Below, piece after piece: positions 44,154 through 52,674 of a DNA stretch of 64,000 bases. Numbering within the stretch: the first letter of the stretch is position 1; every line of letters starts with the position of its first letter. The notes below the pieces were generated by a model. It saw nothing but the letters and a program-made list of their open reading frames with translations, ran no database searches and had not been told where the DNA came from. The stretch comes from Flavobacterium tistrianum (lineage in GTDB: Bacteria; Bacteroidota; Bacteroidia; Flavobacteriales; Flavobacteriaceae). The stretch covers positions 1-64,000 of the forward strand of contig NZ_QJRH01000067.1 of the NCBI RefSeq assembly GCF_003254545.1. Direction: 5' to 3'. A program made the position numbers and the translations under genes.

Positions 44154-46100
44154 ATGAAAAAGAGTATAATGTTTATTTTTCTGTTAATTAGTGTTTTAGC
44201 GAATGCTAATGTGAGAATGTCTTTAATATTCTCTGACGGAATGGTGCTCCAAAGAAACAAACAAATTCCGATTTGGGGTTTTGCGGATGCAAATGAAACT
44301 GTAGAAGTTCATTTCAACAAACAAATTAAGAAAACAATAGCCGATAAAAACGGAAAATGGACGGTAAATTTAAGTGCTGAAAAGGCCGGTGGACCATTCG
44401 AATTGATCATTATCGGAAAAAATAAAATCACAATCAAAAATGTTTTGGTTGGCGAAGTTTGGATTTGCAGCGGACAATCGAATATGGAATTTCAGGTTTT
44501 TAAAACGATGAATTCTGAAAAAGAAATCAGTAGTGCAGACTATCCAATGATTCGTCATTTTGGTGTTGCCCAAGATTTAAGCGGTACTCCAAAAGATGAT
44601 TTAAAACAAGGAAAATGGGAAGAAGCCAACAAAGAAAATGTAGGCAACTTTACTGCAGTTGGCTATTATTTCGCTAGAAAATTATATTCAGAGTTAAAAA
44701 TTCCAATCGGAATCATCAATACTTCTTGGGGCGGAACCAATGTGGAAACCTGGACAAGCCGTGAAGCTTTCGAAAACAGTCCCGATTTTAAAGCCATGAT
44801 TGCCGATGTTCCAACTGTAGATATCAATGCGATTTTTGAAACGTATAAAAAGTCAGTTTTAGACAATCTGAAAAAAGTGCAAGGTTTTGATGTTTCGATG
44901 GAAAACGAAGATCAATTTAAAAACCCAAATTTTCAAGACAAAAACTGGCCTGAAATAAAAGTGCCATCACTTTGGGAAAACCAACAAATCGGAAACATTG
45001 ATGGAATTGTTTGGATGAGAAAAACGATTGTTTTAACAGCAGAGCAAGCTAAAAAGGAAGCCACTTTACATTTAGCAAAAGTCGATGACGAAGATCAGAC
45101 ATTTATAAACGGCGTTCAAATTGGAACAAACAATCTTTGGGATGCCAAAAGAGCTTACAAAATTCCAGCTAATGTCTTAAAAGAAGGAACAAATGTAATT
45201 GCAGTAAGAATTACAGATTACAGCGGCGGTGGCGGAATCTACGGGGATTCAGCCGATTTAAAAATCGATTTTAAAGATTCAAATTTACCGTTAGAAGGAC
45301 TTTGGAAATTCAACGTTGTAAAAGTGAGAATCGAAGTTTCGCCAAACAGTTATCCGTCATTATTGTACAATGCGATGGTAAATCCGTTGGTTCCTTATGC
45401 AATGCAAGGCGTTTTATGGTATCAAGGCGAAGCGAATGTTTGGAGAGCGGCAGAGTACAAAAAATCATTTCCTTTAATGATTAACGATTGGAGAACGAAA
45501 TTCAAACAAGGAAATTTCCCTTTTTACTTTGTTCAGTTGTCGACTTTTGATGAGTTTGGAGGAAATAGTCAAAAAGGAAGCCGTTGGGCAGAACTTCGTG
45601 AAGCACAATCTGAAACCTTAAAATTACCAAACACAGGAATGGCCGTTACAACCGATATAGGAAATGCCAAAGACATTCACCCAACCAACAAACAAGATAT
45701 CGGATTACGTTTGGCGGCAATTGCGATGAATAATCTTTACGGCAAAAAACAAGTTCACAGCGGCCCAACTTATAAATCTCAAACAATAAAAGGAAACGAA
45801 ATTATTCTTATTTTCGACAACATCGGTAGCGGACTATCAACGCCAAATAACGATGAATTAAAAGGTTTCGAAATTGCAGGTTCAGACAAAGTTTTTCATT
45901 CCGCGAAAGCGATAATCAAAGACAATAAAATCATTGTTTCGAGTGATAAAGTTCAAAATCCTGTAGCAGTTCATTACGGTTGGGCAGATGACGATACAGC
46001 AATTAATCTTTTCAATAAAGAAAAATTTCCAGCGTCGCCATTCAGAACCGATAATTGGGAAATGATTACGGCAAATGAGAAATATAGAGTGAGTAAGTAA
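44154..46100 (+). CDS. Sialate O-acetylesterase-type SGNH carbohydrate esterase
   Basis: 648 residues, with a signal peptide (MKKSIMFIFLLISVLANA). The SGNH fold begins with SDGMVLQRNKQIPIWG and GEVWICSGQSNMEF, where S109 (GQS) is the likely nucleophile. A GH2-like jelly-roll insert (TLHLAKVDDEDQTFINGVQIG) splits the esterase, which resumes with GVLWYQGEANVWRA and ends with the D-x2-H region in DIGNAKDIHPTNKQDIG. In plant-glycan PULs such enzymes remove acetyl groups from xylan or xyloglucan rather than from sialic acid. Located in the periplasm. It has its own upstream region of ~190 bases after the GH3 terminator. Confidence 0.9.
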   Translation: MKKSIMFIFLLISVLANANVRMSLIFSDGMVLQRNKQIPIWGFADANETVEVHFNKQIKKTIADKNGKWTVNLSAEKAGGPFELIIIGKNKITIKNVLVGEVWICSGQSNMEFQVFKTMNSEKEISSADYPMIRHFGVAQDLSGTPKDDLKQGKWEEANKENVGNFTAVGYYFARKLYSELKIPIGIINTSWGGTNVETWTSREAFENSPDFKAMIADVPTVDINAIFETYKKSVLDNLKKVQGFDVSMENEDQFKNPNFQDKNWPEIKVPSLWENQQIGNIDGIVWMRKTIVLTAEQAKKEATLHLAKVDDEDQTFINGVQIGTNNLWDAKRAYKIPANVLKEGTNVIAVRITDYSGGGGIYGDSADLKIDFKDSNLPLEGLWKFNVVKVRIEVSPNSYPSLLYNAMVNPLVPYAMQGVLWYQGEANVWRAAEYKKSFPLMINDWRTKFKQGNFPFYFVQLSTFDEFGGNSQKGSRWAELREAQSETLKLPNTGMAVTTDIGNAKDIHPTNKQDIGLRLAAIAMNNLYGKKQVHSGPTYKSQTIKGNEIILIFDNIGSGLSTPNNDELKGFEIAGSDKVFHSAKAIIKDNKIIVSSDKVQNPVAVHYGWADDDTAINLFNKEKFPASPFRTDNWEMITANEKYRVSK

Positions 46101-46165
46101 GTTACTAGTTTTTAGTAATTAGCGATTAGCCATTCTTAAGAGATAAATAAAAGACAAAAATTAAT

Positions 46166-46253
46166 GTTCCATTAGGAACGTTTCATCGGTAGCAACGGAT
46201 GAAATCCGTTGATGAAAAAATAAGCGTCCCATAATAATGTTCCGTAGGAACAT
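46166..46253. repeat. Cluster of three short REP-like hairpins (GTTCC..GGAAC and CAACGGAT families)
   Basis: GTTCC-ATTA-GGAAC (46166-46179) is followed by the tail GTTTCATCGGTAG. CAACGGAT-GAA-ATCCGTTG lies at 46193-46211 and ATGTTCC-GTA-GGAACAT at 46237-46253. The first and third belong to the family also seen at 60967 and 61020. Confidence 0.8.
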
Positions 46254-46272
46254 CTGATTGATTATAGGTTTT

Positions 46273-46372
46273 TATCCTAACAGGTTTCCAAAACCTGTTA
46301 GGTATCACATAGATTTTTATTAGTTTTAGAATTCAATAAATACCTAACAGGTTTTGGAAACCTGTTAGGATA
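46273..46372. repeat. Inverted pair of 33-bp palindromic elements (CCTAACAGG family)
   Basis: CCTAACAGG..CCTGTTAGG hairpins at 46276-46302 and 46343-46369 are exact inverted copies over 33 bases including TAT/ATA flanks. Each is itself a hairpin. The pair ends 13 bases before the GH95 start. Confidence 0.88.
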
Positions 46373-46384
46373 AGATAACCAAAT

Positions 46385-48781
46385 ATGATAAAAAAAACAT
46401 TTCTCATCTTACTTCTCACGTTTTGTTACACAAACATTTCCGCGCAATCCAAAAATGTTTTGTGGTACAAACAGCCCGCAGAATTCTTTGAAGAATGCTT
46501 AGTTTTAGGAAACGGAAAAATGGGAGCAACTGTTTTTGGAGGCGCTAATTCTGATAAAATTTATCTGAATGATATTACGCTTTGGTCGGGCGAACCTGTA
46601 AATGCGAATATGAGCCCAGAAGCGTACAAAAATATTCCAGCCATTCGTGAAGCTTTAAACAAAGAGGATTATAAACTAGCAGAAGAACTCAATAAAAAAG
46701 TCCAGGGAAAAAACTCCGAATCTTATACGCCTTTAGGAACATTAGAAATCAATAATTCAGAGAAAGGAAAAGCGGTAAATTATCATCGCGAATTAGATCT
46801 TTCAAATGCTATTTCAAAAGTAAGTTACGAAATGGCGGGCATAAAATATACGCGAGAATATTTCGTATCGGCTCCAGATAAAATAATGATTATCAAATTG
46901 ACAGCCGATCAAAAAGGAGCTTTGAATTTTGACATTAATTTAAAAAGCCTTTTACAGTCAAATGTCGAAGTTAGAAATAATATTTTGGTATTGAGAGGTT
47001 CTGCGCCAATTCATGAAAATGCAGGATATAACGTTCCTCAAAAATATCTGAGTTTAAAAGAAAGAGGAACAAGATTTACAGGTTTAGTTCAAATCAAAAA
47101 GACAGATGGGAAGATTACGAGTTCAAGAGAATCATTGACTTTAACAGATGCAACCGAAGCGATAATCTTTGTTTCTGTAGCAACAAGTTTTAACGGTTTT
47201 GACAAAAATCCAGCATCAGAAGGTTTAGACGATGTATCGATCGCTTTGCAAAACCTGAATAATGCTTACGCAAAAGCATTCGATAAATTAAAAGAAAATC
47301 ATATTGCCGATTACCAAAAATTCTTCAATCGCGTCAATTTAGATTTAGGAAAAACAACCGCTCCAGATTTGCCAACGGACGAACGTTTATTGCGGTACGC
47401 TGACGGAAAAGAAGATAAAAACCTAGAAATTCTATATTTCAATTTCGGACGATATTTATTAATCAGTTCTTCAAGAACTTTGGGTGTTCCGGCCAATTTA
47501 CAAGGACTTTGGAATCCGTATGTCAATCCGCCTTGGAGCAGTAATTATACGATGAATATTAACTTGGAAGAAAATTATTGGCTGGCAGAAAACACCAATC
47601 TTTCCGAAATGCATTCGCCACTTTTGAGTTTCATTAAAAATCTTTCGGTAACAGGAAAAGTTACGGCGAAGACTTTTTATGGAGTAGATAAAGGCTGGGC
47701 GGCGGCTCATAATTCCGATATTTGGGCAATGACCAATCCGGTTGGACAGTTTGGAAAAGAGGAACCCATGTGGGCGTGCTGGCCAATGGCGCAAGCCTGG
47801 TTGAGTACTCATATTTGGGAACATTATATTTTTAGTCAAGATTTGAATTATTTGAAAAAAGAAGGTTATCCGTTAATGAAAGGCGCGGCCGAATTTTGTT
47901 TAGGTTGGTTGGTTGCCGATAAAAACGGAAACTTAATCACTTCGCCATCGACTTCGCCAGAAAACCAATATAAACTGGCAGATGGTTTTGTTGGAGCAAC
48001 GTTTTATGGCGGAACTGCAGATTTAGCTATGATTCGTGAATGTTTTGATAAAACCATAAGAGCTTCAAAAGTACTAAATACGGATGCTGGTTTCAGAAAA
48101 GAACTAGAAACAGCGCTTTCAAAACTGCATCCATATCAAATTGGAAAAAAAGGAAATCTTCAGGAATGGTATTTTGATTGGGATGATAATGAACCAAAAC
48201 ATCGTCATCAATCACACTTATTCGGACTTTTCCCTGGCGATCATATTACGCCTTTAAAAACTCCAGATTTAGCCGAAGCTTCAAAGAAAACATTAGAAAT
48301 AAAAGGAGACGAAACCACAGGTTGGTCAAAAGGATGGAGAATCAATCTTTGGGCACGACTTTGGGACGGAAATCGTGCTTATAAAATGTATCGAGAATTG
48401 CTTCGCTACGTAGATCCTGACGGAAAGAAAACAGACAAACCAAGAAGAGGAGGAGGAACGTACCCGAACTTATTTGACGCACATCCGCCATTTCAAATTG
48501 ACGGTAATTTTGGGGGTGCAGCAGCTATAGCTGAAATGTTACTTCAATCTGATGAAAATGAAATTCGATTATTGCCTGCTTTGCCCGACGCTTGGGCAGA
48601 AGGTTCTGTAAAAGGAATTTGTGCAAGAGGAGGATTTGAAATTGAAATGAGTTGGAATAATAAGAAGCTAGAAAAAATACTTGTTTCTTCTAAAAGTGGA
48701 GGAAAAACAACTTTGATTTTTGGCGATAAAAAACAAGAGATTGTTTTGAAAAAGGGAGAAAAGAAAGAAATCAATTTTTAA
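46385..48781 (+). CDS. GH95 alpha-L-fucosidase / alpha-L-galactosidase
   Basis: 798 residues, with a signal peptide (LLTFCYTNISAQ). The GH95 N-terminal domain begins WYKQPAEFFEECLVLGNGKMGATVFGG (given in two parts: the WYKQPA start and the NGKMGA motif), then NDITLWSGEP. The (alpha/alpha)6 barrel has LQGLWNPYVNPPWSSNYTMN, the family's catalytic-region HNSDIWAMTNPVG, and FDAHPPFQIDGNFGG. GH95 enzymes cleave terminal alpha-1,2-L-fucose or L-galactose, as on xyloglucan or complex xylans. Periplasmic. It closes the PUL; palindromic repeats lie on both sides. Confidence 0.95.
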   Translation: MIKKTFLILLLTFCYTNISAQSKNVLWYKQPAEFFEECLVLGNGKMGATVFGGANSDKIYLNDITLWSGEPVNANMSPEAYKNIPAIREALNKEDYKLAEELNKKVQGKNSESYTPLGTLEINNSEKGKAVNYHRELDLSNAISKVSYEMAGIKYTREYFVSAPDKIMIIKLTADQKGALNFDINLKSLLQSNVEVRNNILVLRGSAPIHENAGYNVPQKYLSLKERGTRFTGLVQIKKTDGKITSSRESLTLTDATEAIIFVSVATSFNGFDKNPASEGLDDVSIALQNLNNAYAKAFDKLKENHIADYQKFFNRVNLDLGKTTAPDLPTDERLLRYADGKEDKNLEILYFNFGRYLLISSSRTLGVPANLQGLWNPYVNPPWSSNYTMNINLEENYWLAENTNLSEMHSPLLSFIKNLSVTGKVTAKTFYGVDKGWAAAHNSDIWAMTNPVGQFGKEEPMWACWPMAQAWLSTHIWEHYIFSQDLNYLKKEGYPLMKGAAEFCLGWLVADKNGNLITSPSTSPENQYKLADGFVGATFYGGTADLAMIRECFDKTIRASKVLNTDAGFRKELETALSKLHPYQIGKKGNLQEWYFDWDDNEPKHRHQSHLFGLFPGDHITPLKTPDLAEASKKTLEIKGDETTGWSKGWRINLWARLWDGNRAYKMYRELLRYVDPDGKKTDKPRRGGGTYPNLFDAHPPFQIDGNFGGAAAIAEMLLQSDENEIRLLPALPDAWAEGSVKGICARGGFEIEMSWNNKKLEKILVSSKSGGKTTLIFGDKKQEIVLKKGEKKEINF

Positions 48782-48811
48782 AAAATAATATTTGATTTTA
48801 TAGGTGAGTAA

Positions 48812-48824
48812 GCTTCGGAGAAGC
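48812..48824. repeat. REP-like hairpin (GCTTC..GAAGC)
   Basis: GCTTC-GGA-GAAGC is followed by GAAATATTTAT. It resembles the GCTCC..GGAGC + GACATATAAAT elements 40 bases further on. Confidence 0.6.
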
Positions 48825-48860
48825 GAAATATTTATAGAATAAAATAAACATTTACAATAT

Positions 48861-48925
48861 AAAGCTCCAGCGGAGCGACATATAAATTATTTACAATTCA
48901 ATATGTCGCTCCGCTGGAGCTCTTT
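48861..48925. repeat. Inverted pair of REP-like elements (GCTCCAGCGGAGC family)
   Basis: Arms at 48861-48883 and 48901-48925 are inverted copies over more than 20 bases. Each contains an internal GCTCC/GGAGC hairpin. It lies between the convergent GH95 and cvpA genes and may double as a terminator. Confidence 0.85.
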
Positions 48926-48960
48926 ACATTCGGACGGTTTAATTATAAGCGATGCGATTA

Positions 48961-49506
48961 TTATTTTTCTGTCTGTTCTTTTTCGTCTTCAGGTTTCTCG
49001 GAATGTTCCTTTTTAAAAGTTTCGTACCATTCTTCAATAGAAGGATAAACAAAAGCAGCAACTTTTTTAACCGGATTATAAAAAATATAATTATCTAAAG
49101 TTTCTTTTTTTGCAAAAGTATTATTGAAATTGATTTTCTCAAACAGAGCAATAAAAATACTCAGAATTAAAATGGTTTTTAAAACTCTGAAAAAACCACC
49201 GCCAAGTTTATTCATCCAGCCTAACATGGCAAAATCGGCAATTCCAGTTAATATTTTTGCTAAGAAATAAACTCCAATAACGACCAGAATAAAAGTCAGG
49301 ATAAAAGCCGTAATTTGAATATTGGTTGGATTCCAAGAAACATGTTTTGAAATCCATTCTGTCATTAAAGAGGAAAATTTAATGGCAAGATAAATTCCCA
49401 ACAACAGGGAAATAAAAGAAGCAACTTCTACAAAAAGTCCATTTTTAATGCCTTTATACAAACTGTATCCTAAAAGCGCGGCAACGATAATATCAAAAAA
49501 ACTCAT
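48961..49506 (-). CDS. cvpA: CvpA family membrane protein
   Basis: 181 residues with four hydrophobic segments (about 5-22, 25-45, 63-88 and 103-122). The CvpA core shows FFDIIVAALLGYSLYKGIKNG at the N-terminus (given without the first two residues) and the GGGFFRVLKTILI region before helix 4. A Lys/Glu-rich cytosolic tail ends the chain. CvpA proteins are inner-membrane proteins linked to colicin V production and envelope or purine-related stress in other bacteria; the role here is unknown. It is divergent from a lipoprotein gene 50 bases away and convergent with GH95. Confidence 0.88.
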   Translation of the reverse strand: MSFFDIIVAALLGYSLYKGIKNGLFVEVASFISLLLGIYLAIKFSSLMTEWISKHVSWNPTNIQITAFILTFILVVIGVYFLAKILTGIADFAMLGWMNKLGGGFFRVLKTILILSIFIALFEKINFNNTFAKKETLDNYIFYNPVKKVAAFVYPSIEEWYETFKKEHSEKPEDEKEQTEK

Positions 49507-49534
49507 GGTAAGGTTATGAAAAGAATTATATTTC

Positions 49535-49542
49535 TATTTTTG
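49535..49542 (+). promoter_or_regulatory. -7 element of the 49557 lipoprotein gene
   Basis: TATTTTTG matches TAnnTTTG, 14 bases before ATG 49557. Confidence 0.4.
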
Positions 49543-49556
49543 TAAAAAACACCGCA

Positions 49557-50342
49557 ATGAGAAAAAACCTGTTAATCAAAATTTTAGCTGTTATATTATT
49601 TACATCTTGTTCAAACGACAACGGGGACAAAGATAATACAGTTGATCCAAAATTAATTCTGATAAAAAAAATAACTGAAACCATTTATTTTTCGAACAAT
49701 TCTGAAACACAAATATTAAATTTTTCATACGAAAATAATGTTTTAAAAAGTGTCACTTCGGGTAAAAACAGATCCGAATTTCTATATAACGGAGATAAAA
49801 TCAGTAAGGTAAATTATTTTGAAAATGAAATTGCAAGTGGTTTTACAACATTTAATTATAATGGAGATCTTTTAGAATATACTTTATCAGGAGTAAATCA
49901 AGATGAAAGAACTGAGTATTGGTATAAAAATGGAATTCTTAATTTACAAAAATCGGGCTATTTAACGGATGGAAATTTTATAGTTCAGAAACAATCAATA
50001 TATTCTTTCGATCAAAATAAAAATGCTACGGAAATTACAGAGAAATCATCTTTATTTGGCCCTGAAACAATTTCTAAAAGCAAATATTTTTATGATAATA
50101 AAAACAACCCGATGAAATTTATGAATAAATATTATCGACTTGTTTTTGAGACCGAAGGCTTTGACGGAATATATAATAATAATGTTACGTCAAAAGAATA
50201 TTATTATCCTGTTACAACTGAAACTCCTGTTTATTATAATTTTGAAATAACATATAATGCTGATGATTTTCCAATTGAAATAAAAAAGATTGCAAAGGCA
50301 AATAATTTTGTGATTTCAAAAACGGTTATCGAATATCAATAA
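49557..50342 (+). CDS. Lipoprotein with YD-like strand repeats, unknown function
   Basis: 261 residues. The lipoprotein signal ends in VILFTSC (C18) and is followed by SNDNGDKD, an acidic stretch compatible with surface localisation in Bacteroidota. The body is a series of beta-strand repeats of the type FSYENNVLKSVTSG, FLYNGDKISKVNYFEN and FNYNGDLLEYTLSG, which resemble DUF4595/YD-repeat-like sheets of Bacteroidota lipoproteins. No catalytic motif was seen. It is transcribed alone, divergent from cvpA. Function unknown; similar proteins are common and variable in this phylum. Confidence 0.75.
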   Translation: MRKNLLIKILAVILFTSCSNDNGDKDNTVDPKLILIKKITETIYFSNNSETQILNFSYENNVLKSVTSGKNRSEFLYNGDKISKVNYFENEIASGFTTFNYNGDLLEYTLSGVNQDERTEYWYKNGILNLQKSGYLTDGNFIVQKQSIYSFDQNKNATEITEKSSLFGPETISKSKYFYDNKNNPMKFMNKYYRLVFETEGFDGIYNNNVTSKEYYYPVTTETPVYYNFEITYNADDFPIEIKKIAKANNFVISKTVIEYQ

Positions 50343-50417
50343 ACAATAAGACTTCCTGTATTATTATTTTAAAATCCTATATTTTTTATTTTTGGTATGA
50401 TTGAAATTTGAACTCTG

Positions 50418-50425
50418 TATCTTTG
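50418..50425 (+). promoter_or_regulatory. -7 element upstream of the 50520 gene
   Basis: TATCTTTG matches TAnnTTTG about 95 bases upstream of ATG 50520. A TTTG at 50391-50394 could be the -33 box with a 23-base spacer. A TTAGATTGC/GCAATCTAA inverted repeat lies between it and the start. Confidence 0.4.
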
Positions 50426-50519
50426 CAAATCAAAATTTAGAGTTTAGATTGCGATTCTGCCCCTCAGAGTTGATTTTTAATCAGCAATCTAAAATCTACA
50501 ATCAAAAATCATAAATTAA

Positions 50520-50876
50520 ATGTCTAGAGATACACAATTAAAAGAGCGATGGGAAAAGCTCGTCGATATACTTTCCAATCAGTTTTCGCAAGGCGAAGAT
50601 TTAGATTTGGATGCCATAATTTACCTAATTGGAGTTCAGGAATACGGAAAAGTGCATCGCGAATATAAGAAAGATGAAAAACTGAACTTAATGCACATTG
50701 CCATTTGCCGGCTATTAGAACCATATGGATTTTACGAATTCGAATATTTTGATGAAGAAGGCTGGCCACACTACAAAATAAAAGAACAGTTGCCATCGTT
50801 AAAAGCAGGAGAACAATCGGTTTTAATGAAAGAAGCGATTGTGAGTTATTTTTTAGAAAGAAAACTTATTGAATAG
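50520..50876 (+). CDS. Conserved hypothetical cytoplasmic protein
   Basis: 118 residues, soluble, with no signal peptide. It contains LKERWEKLVDILSNQFSQG, then acidic LDLDAIIYLIGVQEYGKV and YGFYEFEYFDEEGWPHYK. Length and composition suggest a small globular alpha/beta protein of the type often found conserved in Flavobacteriia near core genes. I cannot assign a function. It precedes the zinc-ribbon protein and pheS on the same strand with gaps of about 75-85 bases, so it might be co-transcribed with one of them. Confidence 0.7.
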   Translation: MSRDTQLKERWEKLVDILSNQFSQGEDLDLDAIIYLIGVQEYGKVHREYKKDEKLNLMHIAICRLLEPYGFYEFEYFDEEGWPHYKIKEQLPSLKAGEQSVLMKEAIVSYFLERKLIE

Positions 50877-50951
50877 TTTTTCTTAATTTTTAGTCGCAGT
50901 CGCAGTTTGCAGTACTGAGACTGAAAACCGCGACTGAAAACTTGAAAAAAT

Positions 50952-51479
50952 ATGTGCAGATACGCAATGACATCTTATAAACCTCATTATGCTTGTTTTA
51001 ATTGTCGAAAGACATTTAAAAGAAGACTGATGGTGGATATAAAAAAAGGAGAAGCATCGGTTTTTGAAGCCAAATGTCCTCAATGTGGGGAGTTCATGGC
51101 TAATATGGGACTAGATTTTGAATCGCCTAAAAAAGACGATGTCAAAAAGTGGGAACATATTAAAAGTTTATTTTCTGTTGGCCTTACATTTCATTCTTGC
51201 GGTTGCAGCGGACCAGGGTATATTCCAAATTCAAAAGAAAAATTAATTGAGTATTTTGAAGGCATAAAAAAGACCTATCTTAAAAATATGGATTTTTGGC
51301 GTACCAGAATTGAACCTTCTACAAAACAGGAAAAAGAACGCGATTTAAATAAGAACTGGCATAAATTAAGCAGTATTTCTCCTAACTACAAAAAGGAAAT
51401 AGTAACCAATCAGGAAGGTTTAGATTATTGGCATCTAAAGATTAAACAAGTTGAAGAAAAGTTAAATCTGATAAAATAA
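50952..51479 (+). CDS. Zinc-ribbon protein, unknown function
   Basis: 175 residues (ATG at 50952; ATG 50967 would drop five residues). Two Cys pairs, CFNC near residue 15 and CPQCGE near residue 42, form a zinc-ribbon. A later HSCGCSGPGYIP motif adds Cys/His. The C-terminal half is charged and helical, with coiled-coil-like KIKQVEEKLNLIK at the end. No family name can be given; nucleic-acid or protein binding is possible. It lies between a conserved hypothetical gene and pheS on the same strand, flanked by spacer words such as GCGACTGA. Confidence 0.6.
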   Translation: MCRYAMTSYKPHYACFNCRKTFKRRLMVDIKKGEASVFEAKCPQCGEFMANMGLDFESPKKDDVKKWEHIKSLFSVGLTFHSCGCSGPGYIPNSKEKLIEYFEGIKKTYLKNMDFWRTRIEPSTKQEKERDLNKNWHKLSSISPNYKKEIVTNQEGLDYWHLKIKQVEEKLNLIK

Positions 51480-51533
51480 TTTACAGAAAACCTAAAACTG
51501 CGACTGAGACCGCACAGTTTCAACTAAAAACAC

Positions 51534-51541
51534 TAAATTTG
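51534..51541 (+). promoter_or_regulatory. -7 element of pheS
   Basis: TAAATTTG matches TAnnTTTG, 22 bases before ATG 51564. No clear -33 box. Confidence 0.5.
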
Positions 51542-51563
51542 TACTCTCAATTATCGAAGGAAA

Positions 51564-52583
51564 ATGATAGATAAGATAAAACAGCACATAGAGGAAGCTA
51601 AAGCCTTTAATGAGAAAAATAAAGAATCGTTAGAACAATTCCGTATTAAATATTTAGGAAGTAAAGGTTTGCTGAAAGAACTTTTTACTGAATTTAAAAA
51701 TATTCCAAACGACCAGAAAAAAGATTTTGGACAAGTAATCAATACTTTAAAAGCGGTTGCTGAAGAAAAAGTAAAGCAAATTCAGGAAGAGCTTGAAAGC
51801 AAAGAAGAGTCTAAAGGAGTTTTTGGAGATTTAACGCGTGCTGCAGAACCAGTAATTATTGGTTCGCGCCACCCAATTTCTATCGTTAAAAATCAGATTA
51901 TAGATATTTTTGCTAATATCGGATTCAACGTTTCTGAAGGTCCAGAAATCGAAGACGACTGGCATAACTTTACAGCATTAAACCTACCAGAATATCACCC
52001 AGCGCGTGATATGCAGGATACGTTTTTCATTCAGACTAATCCTGATGTGTTGTTGCGTACGCATACATCATCTGTTCAGGTGCGTTATATGGAAAATCAT
52101 AAACCGCCAATTCGTACGATTTCTCCAGGACGCGTTTTCCGTAATGAGGCTATTTCATCTCGTTCGCACTGTATTTTCCATCAAGTGGAAGGATTGTACA
52201 TTGACAAAGATGTGTCTTTTGCCGATTTGAAACAGACATTGCTTTATTTCACTAAAGAAATGTTCGGAAAATCTAAGATTCGTCTTCGTCCGTCTTATTT
52301 CCCATTTACAGAGCCAAGTGCCGAAATTGATATTTATTGGGGTCTAAAAACAGAAACGGATTACCGTATCACAAAAGGAACAGGTTGGTTAGAAATTGGA
52401 GGTTGCGGAATGGTAGATCCAAACGTTTTGAAAAACTGTGATATCAATCCAGATGAATACAACGGATTTGCGTTCGGAATGGGAGTAGAGCGTATTGCGA
52501 TGCTTTTATACCAAATTGGCGATATTCGTATGTTCTACGAAAATGATGTTCGTTTCTTAGAGCAGTTTAAAGCAAATATATAA
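51564..52583 (+). CDS. pheS: Phenylalanine--tRNA ligase, alpha subunit
   Basis: 339 residues. The N-terminal coiled coil starts with MIDKIKQHIEEAKAFNEKN and has IKYLGSKGLLKELF. The class II catalytic core follows with FNVSEGPEIEDDWHNF, motif 2 (GRVFRNEAISSRSHCIFHQ), FFPFTEPSAE-like PSYFPFTEPSAEID, and motif 3 (GFAFGMGVERIAMLLYQIGD). It charges tRNA-Phe with PheT, which is not in this window. Normal length. A perfect 17-bp inverted repeat follows the stop. Confidence 0.97.
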   Translation: MIDKIKQHIEEAKAFNEKNKESLEQFRIKYLGSKGLLKELFTEFKNIPNDQKKDFGQVINTLKAVAEEKVKQIQEELESKEESKGVFGDLTRAAEPVIIGSRHPISIVKNQIIDIFANIGFNVSEGPEIEDDWHNFTALNLPEYHPARDMQDTFFIQTNPDVLLRTHTSSVQVRYMENHKPPIRTISPGRVFRNEAISSRSHCIFHQVEGLYIDKDVSFADLKQTLLYFTKEMFGKSKIRLRPSYFPFTEPSAEIDIYWGLKTETDYRITKGTGWLEIGGCGMVDPNVLKNCDINPDEYNGFAFGMGVERIAMLLYQIGDIRMFYENDVRFLEQFKANI

Positions 52584-52602
52584 TTTAAGTCATAAAGTTG
52601 TA

Positions 52603-52650
52603 AAGTCGAAAGTCAAAAGTCTCAGAGTAATGGCTTTTGACTTTCGACTT
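52603..52650. repeat. Perfect 17-bp inverted repeat after pheS
   Basis: AAGTCGAAAGTCAAAAG (52603-52619) and CTTTTGACTTTCGACTT (52634-52650) form a hairpin with a 14-base loop between pheS and the next gene. It lacks a strong T tract, so it may be an attenuating or RNA-stabilising hairpin or a dispersed repeat. Confidence 0.75.
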
Positions 52651-52674
52651 TCGACTTTAAAACTTTTGACTCAT

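Noticed and set aside
44154-46100. True sialic-acid esterase function
   Set aside because: No sialidase, NanA or NanT-like gene nearby; the plant-glycan PUL context favours xylan or xyloglucan deacetylation.
52603-52650. Small RNA gene at the perfect inverted repeat after pheS
   Set aside because: No promoter element and no T tract specific to it; the words belong to dispersed intergenic repeats.
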